Source of the DNA: an uncultured Pseudorhodoferax sp.
Lineage (GTDB): Bacteria; Pseudomonadota; Gammaproteobacteria; Burkholderiales; Burkholderiaceae
Direction: 5' to 3'
Length of the DNA: 10,092 nt
Assembly (NCBI GenBank): GCA_913776795.1
Contig: CAJYRH010000040.1
Location: 1-10,092, forward strand
The notes beneath the pieces are model-generated. The model was not told the origin of the DNA. It was given only the letters and a program-made list of their open reading frames with translations, and searched no databases. The position numbers were made by a program, and so were the translations under genes. This document shows, in pieces, positions 7,258-10,092 of the stretch (positions within the stretch are counted from its first letter, which is position 1; each line of letters opens with the position of its first letter).

Positions 7258-7496
7258 ATGGGTTCTTTTCCATCTGGCACTGGCTGATCGTGCTGCTGAT
7301 CGTGGTGATGGTGTTCGGTACCAAGAAGCTCAAGAACATGGGCAGCGACCTGGGTGGCGCCGTCAAGGGATTCAAGGACGGCATGAAGGACGGCAGCAGC
7401 ACGGACGACAAGGCTGCTGCCCCGACCGCGCACGTGGGCAACACGGCCAATGCCGAGAAGTCCACCATCGACGTCGAAGCCAAGACCAAGTCCTGA
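7258..7496 (+). CDS. tatA: Twin-arginine translocase subunit TatA, frameshifted as read (one base missing near codon 4)
   Basis: TatA oligomerises at the inner membrane to form the passage for folded proteins with twin-arginine signal peptides. From the ATG at 7258 the frame reads MGSFPSGTG and stops at 7282-7287. One frame over, from 7269, comes an intact Tat[22 protein letters not shown], the FG hinge, an amphipathic helix ([19 protein letters not shown]) and a polar tail ending at 7496. Joining MGSF to SIWHW restores about 79 residues with the usual family N terminus MGSFSIWHW. The join lies in TTTT (7266-7269), so loss of one T is the simplest explanation. There is no ATG in the second frame before the core; GTG 7290 would start inside the membrane helix. 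tatB and tatC downstream are intact, so a sequencing error, a true mutation or frameshifting at the T run are all possible. Confidence 0.85.
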
Positions 7497-7506
7497 CCGT
7501 CCGCCC

Positions 7507-7995
7507 GTGATCGATCTCGGCATCTCGAAGATGGCGCTCATCGGCGCGGTGGCGTTGATCGTCATCGGGCCGGAGAAGCTGCCGCGCGTGGCCCGCACGG
7601 TGGGCACCTTGCTGGGCAAGGCGCAGCGCTACGTGGCCGACGTCAAGGCCGAGGTCAACCGCTCCATGGAGCTGGACGAGCTGAAGAAAATGAAGGACAC
7701 GGTGGAGGGCGCCGCACGCGACGTCCACACCTCCATGCAGACCACCGCCAGCGAGTTCGAGAAGGACTGGGCCGCCACCACGGCCGGGCTGGACGGCAGC
7801 ACGACGGCGTCATCCGGCGACAGCACGACGACCGACAGCTTCGTGCAGTATCCCCAGTACAAGCACCCAAAGAAGCACTGGCGCGTGAAGCAGGGCGCCA
7901 TGCCGCAGTGGTACAAGGCCCGCAACGGCGTTCGCACCAAAGCCTTGTCGGGCGCAGCGCGGGTGGCCCGCTACCGGCCCCAGAAACTCAATTGA
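7507..7995 (+). CDS. tatB: Twin-arginine translocase subunit TatB
   Basis: TatB forms the receptor for twin-arginine signal peptides with TatC at the inner membrane. The 162-residue product begins MIDLGISKM, followed by a membrane helix (about 8-20), the hinge GPEKLP (21-26) typical of TatB, an amphipathic helix ([19 protein letters not shown]) and a charged coiled region (about 46-90). A Ser/Thr/Ala-rich linker (about 91-110) leads to a strongly basic, aromatic tail ([34 protein letters not shown]; 115-160). Such a tail is absent from E. coli TatB; I recall similar ones from Burkholderiales. The GTG at 7507 is chosen because the conserved IDLGISK starts there, 10 bases after the tatA stop; there is no strong Shine-Dalgarno. 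An upstream in-frame ATG at 7450 would overlap tatA and is unlikely. Confidence 0.94.
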   Translation: MIDLGISKMALIGAVALIVIGPEKLPRVARTVGTLLGKAQRYVADVKAEVNRSMELDELKKMKDTVEGAARDVHTSMQTTASEFEKDWAATTAGLDGSTTASSGDSTTTDSFVQYPQYKHPKKHWRVKQGAMPQWYKARNGVRTKALSGAARVARYRPQKLN

Positions 7996-8040
7996 ACGCG
8001 GCGCCAGCCGTGTCTGGCCGGTTCCGACGCCGGCCGCGTT
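7995..8040. other. Inverted repeat spanning the tatB-tatC spacer
   Basis: AACGCGGC (7995-8002) and GCCGCGTT (8033-8040) are perfect 8-base complements framing most of the 57-base tatB-tatC spacer and touching the tatB stop codon. Inside, GCCAG (8003-8007) can pair with CTGGC (8014-8018). An alternative stem, GGCCGG (8016-8021) with CCGGCC (8030-8035), would compete with both. It ends in TT rather than a T run, so it is a poor terminator. It may tune tatC expression or mRNA stability. Confidence 0.45.
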
Positions 8041-8052
8041 GCCATTTGCACC

Positions 8053-8856
8053 ATGCCTGATCCGAACACCAAGGAAGACGAACTCGCCGGTACGGAGCAG
8101 CCGTTCGTGGAGCACCTGATGGAGCTGCGCGACCGGCTCATCAAGGCCGTGATCGCGATCGCCGTGGTGGCCGCCGTGCTGGCGGTGTATCCCGGCCCCT
8201 GCGCGTTGTACGACCTGCTGGCCGCGCCCCTGGTGGCCTCGCTCCCGCAGGGCGCCACCATGATCGCCACCTCGGTCATCTCGCCATTCCTGGTGCCGCT
8301 CAAGATCCTCCTGATGGCCGCCTTCATGATCGCGCTGCCGGTGGTGCTCTACCAGGTCTGGGCCTTCGTCGCGCCGGGCCTGTATTCGCACGAGAAGAAG
8401 CTCGTGATGCCCCTGGTGGTCTCCAGCACCATCCTGTTCCTGCTTGGCGTGGCGTTCTGCTACTACTTCGTGTTCGGGCAGGTGTTCAAGTTCATCCAGA
8501 GCTTTGCACCCAAGAGCATCACGGCGGCGCCGGACATCGAGGCCTATCTGGGTTTCGCGCTGAGCATGTTCCTCGCGTTCGGTCTGGCTTTCGAGGTGCC
8601 CATCGCGGTGGTCGTGCTCGCGCGCGTCGGTATCGTGACGGTGGACAAGCTCAAGAGCTTTCGCGGCTACTTCATCGTGGTGGCCTTCGTCGTCGCCGCC
8701 ATCGTGACGCCGCCGGACGTGGTCTCGCAGTTGGCCCTGGCCATTCCCATGTGCATCCTTTACGAGGTGGGCATCTGGGCGGCGCAGCTGTTCATCAAGC
8801 ACACCAAGGCGCCCGAGGACGAGGCGCAGGCCGAGGCCAGCGGCAACGGCTCCTGA
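8053..8856 (+). CDS. tatC: Twin-arginine translocase subunit TatC
   Basis: TatC is the six-helix inner-membrane core that recognises the twin-arginine motif. The 267-residue product has the N-terminal cytoplasmic signature VEHLMELRDRL (19-29, with Glu24), then hydrophobic segments at about 29-47, 77-103, 118-142, 163-189, 203-218 and 225-248. Conserved acidic sites are visible: Glu114 in APGLYSHEKK, Glu181 in GLAFEVP and Asp222 in IVTPPDVVSQ. The C-terminal tail (251-267) is short, polar and acidic. The ATG at 8053 follows a 57-base spacer with an inverted repeat; no strong Shine-Dalgarno precedes it, but the family core begins close after it. It is the last plus-strand gene and meets the protease gene tail to tail, with 12 bases between the stops. 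Confidence 0.96.
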   Translation: MPDPNTKEDELAGTEQPFVEHLMELRDRLIKAVIAIAVVAAVLAVYPGPCALYDLLAAPLVASLPQGATMIATSVISPFLVPLKILLMAAFMIALPVVLYQVWAFVAPGLYSHEKKLVMPLVVSSTILFLLGVAFCYYFVFGQVFKFIQSFAPKSITAAPDIEAYLGFALSMFLAFGLAFEVPIAVVVLARVGIVTVDKLKSFRGYFIVVAFVVAAIVTPPDVVSQLALAIPMCILYEVGIWAAQLFIKHTKAPEDEAQAEASGNGS

Positions 8857-8858
8857 CA

Positions 8859-8876
8859 GGCCCAGCTTTCAGGGCC
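8859..8876. terminator. Weak hairpin between convergent tatC and protease genes
   Basis: GGCCC (8859-8863) can pair with GGGCC (8872-8876) around an 8-base loop, between the two convergent stop codons and overlapping the last codons of the minus-strand gene. There is no T run on either side. A bidirectional terminator is expected here by position, but the structure is weak. Confidence 0.25.
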
Positions 8877-10014
8877 GTTGCGCGCGTTGCGGCTTGGGCC
8901 GCACCCCCGGTGTGACCTGCAGGCGCAGGCGCTCCTCGCGCCGCAACACTTCGAACTCCGATGCCTCGCCGGGCTTGAGTGCCGCGACGGACGAGAGCAA
9001 CTCCGTCACGTTGCCAATGGGTTTGCCTGCAACCTGCGCGATCACGTCGCCCGGCCGCACGCCGGCCTGGGCTGCGGGGCCGTTCTGCAGCACGCCCGTG
9101 ATGATGACCCCTGCAGTGGTTTTGACGCCGAAGGTCTCGGCCAGTTCGGGTGAAAGGTCGTTGGGCTCCACGCCGATCCACCCGCGCCGCACCTGGCCAT
9201 CGCGCACGATGCCCTCCAGCACCAGCTTGGCCGTGGACACAGGGACCGCGAAACCAATGCCCATGCTGCCGCCCGAGCGCGAGTAGATCGCGGTGTTGAT
9301 GCCCAGCAGGTTGCCGGATGTGTCGACCAGTGCGCCGCCCGAGTTGCCGGGATTGATGGCGGCATCTGTCTGGATGAACTCCTGCAGCGGGCTCATGCCC
9401 AACTGGTTGCGCCCCAGCGCACTGACGATGCCGCTGGTGACCGTCTGGCCCACGCCGAACGGGTTGCCGATGGCCAGCACCTGGTCGCCGACCTGCAGCG
9501 CGTCCGAGCTGCCCAGCACCATGACTGGCAATTTGTCGAGGTCGATCTTGAGGATGGCCAGGTCCGTCTCGGGATCGGTGCCGATCACCTTGGCCTGCGC
9601 GCGCCGGGCGTCGTTCAGGATGACCTCGATCACGTCGGCGCCCTCGACGACATGGTTGTTTGTCAGCACGTAGCCCTCGGCGCTCACGATCACGCCACTG
9701 CCCAGGCCGGCGCGCGCCTCGCCGCCGCGGTCTCCGAAGAAGAAGCGGAACCAGGGGTCGTTGCTGTTGCGATGCGGCTGTGCCGCGGTACTGGTATTGA
9801 TGCTGACCACGGCCGGTGCTGCGCGCTTGGCAGCGGAGGCGAAGCTGCCCGCGGCCACGGTGCCGGGCGCCGCGGCGGGTGCCTCGATGACCGAAATCGT
9901 GCTGCCCGCGAAGCTGCGCTTGCCCAGCCACTCGGGCTTGAGCGTTGCGACGACAAAATACGCCGCGAGCAACACGGTCACGGACTGGGAAAACAGCAGC
10001 CAGAAGCGCTTCAT
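8869..10014 (-). CDS. Membrane-anchored trypsin-like serine protease with one PDZ domain (HtrA family, DegS-like)
   Basis: HtrA-family proteases degrade or process misfolded envelope proteins. The 381-residue product has an N-terminal hydrophobic segment (about 5-24) that looks like an uncleaved membrane anchor, placing the rest in the periplasm. A low-complexity linker follows (about 40-65), then a trypsin-like domain (about 66-265) with the triad His121 (TNNHVVEG), Asp151 (ETDLAIL) and Ser225 (NPGNSGGAL). A single PDZ domain (about 278-368) contains GWIGVEP and GVRPGDVI. One PDZ plus an anchor matches the DegS layout rather than two-PDZ DegP/DegQ, but whether it acts in a sigma-E pathway cannot be told. 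I chose the ATG at 10014 (MKRFWLLFSQ); another ATG at 10047 would add 11 residues. A short proline/arginine-rich tail ends the protein. It is convergent with tatC. Confidence 0.9.
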   Translation of the reverse strand: MKRFWLLFSQSVTVLLAAYFVVATLKPEWLGKRSFAGSTISVIEAPAAAPGTVAAGSFASAAKRAAPAVVSINTSTAAQPHRNSNDPWFRFFFGDRGGEARAGLGSGVIVSAEGYVLTNNHVVEGADVIEVILNDARRAQAKVIGTDPETDLAILKIDLDKLPVMVLGSSDALQVGDQVLAIGNPFGVGQTVTSGIVSALGRNQLGMSPLQEFIQTDAAINPGNSGGALVDTSGNLLGINTAIYSRSGGSMGIGFAVPVSTAKLVLEGIVRDGQVRRGWIGVEPNDLSPELAETFGVKTTAGVIITGVLQNGPAAQAGVRPGDVIAQVAGKPIGNVTELLSSVAALKPGEASEFEVLRREERLRLQVTPGVRPKPQRAQRP

Positions 10015-10092
10015 GGTGGCAAGGGTTGGATCCGGGAAAGCCTGCATTGTCTGCCATGGCGAGTGCGCCTTGCGGCCTGCCGGATAGCCGTG
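10015..10092. other. Sequence upstream of the protease gene, no gene recognised
   Basis: This 78-base end piece should hold the protease promoter on the minus strand. I see only GACAAT on that strand, just before the alternative ATG at 10047, as a possible weak -10 (four of six), with no convincing -35. No coding sequence of a neighbouring gene can be recognised. Confidence 0.4.

Noticed and set aside
7290..7496. TatA starting at GTG 7290 as an intact 68-residue protein
   Set aside because: This start lies inside the membrane helix, lacks a Shine-Dalgarno and removes the conserved SIWHW segment; the frameshift explanation fits better.
7810..8802. 330-residue minus-strand open frame opposite tatB and tatC
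   Set aside because: The translation is a His/Asp/Gln/Arg-rich antisense shadow of membrane-protein codons; tatC is clearly the real gene.
8795..10057. 420-residue minus-strand frame overlapping the protease gene
   Set aside because: It is an alternative frame of the protease, Arg/Gly/Ala-rich and without domains, while the chosen frame has a complete catalytic triad and PDZ domain.

Overview
The window is a stretch of GC-rich bacterial chromosome (roughly two thirds G+C by eye). Gene order and protein sequences point to a betaproteobacterium of the Burkholderiales, most likely Comamonadaceae. The supporting signs are a his cluster followed by a COG3671-type membrane gene, hinT, tatABC and a trypsin-like protease, the PGQGAMPDC motif in HisH, the short monofunctional HisB, separate HisI and HisE, and a TatB with a long basic tail. 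Family and lineage assignments are from memory of such proteins; no search was run.

Layout: 2-6423 (+) holds histidine biosynthesis genes in the order hisD (3' part only), hisC, hisB, hisH, hisA, a D-hexose-6-phosphate mutarotase-like gene, hisF, hisI, hisE. 6416-7182 (+) holds a small predicted membrane protein and the HIT-family protein HinT. 7258-8856 (+) holds tatA, tatB and tatC, encoding the twin-arginine translocase. 8869-10014 (-) holds a membrane-anchored trypsin-like protease with one PDZ domain (DegS-like), convergent with tatC. The last 78 bases contain no recognisable gene.

All plus-strand genes are tightly packed. hisD/hisC and hisC/hisB share ATGA, hisB/hisH share TGATG, and hisA/mutarotase and hisE/membrane protein overlap by 8 nt. 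This suggests one long transcript with translational coupling. HisE, HisI, HisA, HisH-HisF, HisB, HisC and HisD cover every step from phosphoribosyl-ATP to histidine except HisG and histidinol-phosphate phosphatase, neither of which is in the window. The three Tat proteins form the complex that exports folded proteins.

The most notable point is tatA. The expected ATG with a strong Shine-Dalgarno is present, but one base is missing in a short T run, so the frame as given stops after nine codons while the rest of TatA continues intact in another frame. Other second-look items are the sugar-phosphate mutarotase between hisA and hisF, two inverted repeats in the tat region, an AT-rich promoter-like island inside hisH, and the basic TatB tail. 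I found no mobile element, RNA gene, CRISPR array or clearly new system; this is mostly a conserved housekeeping region.
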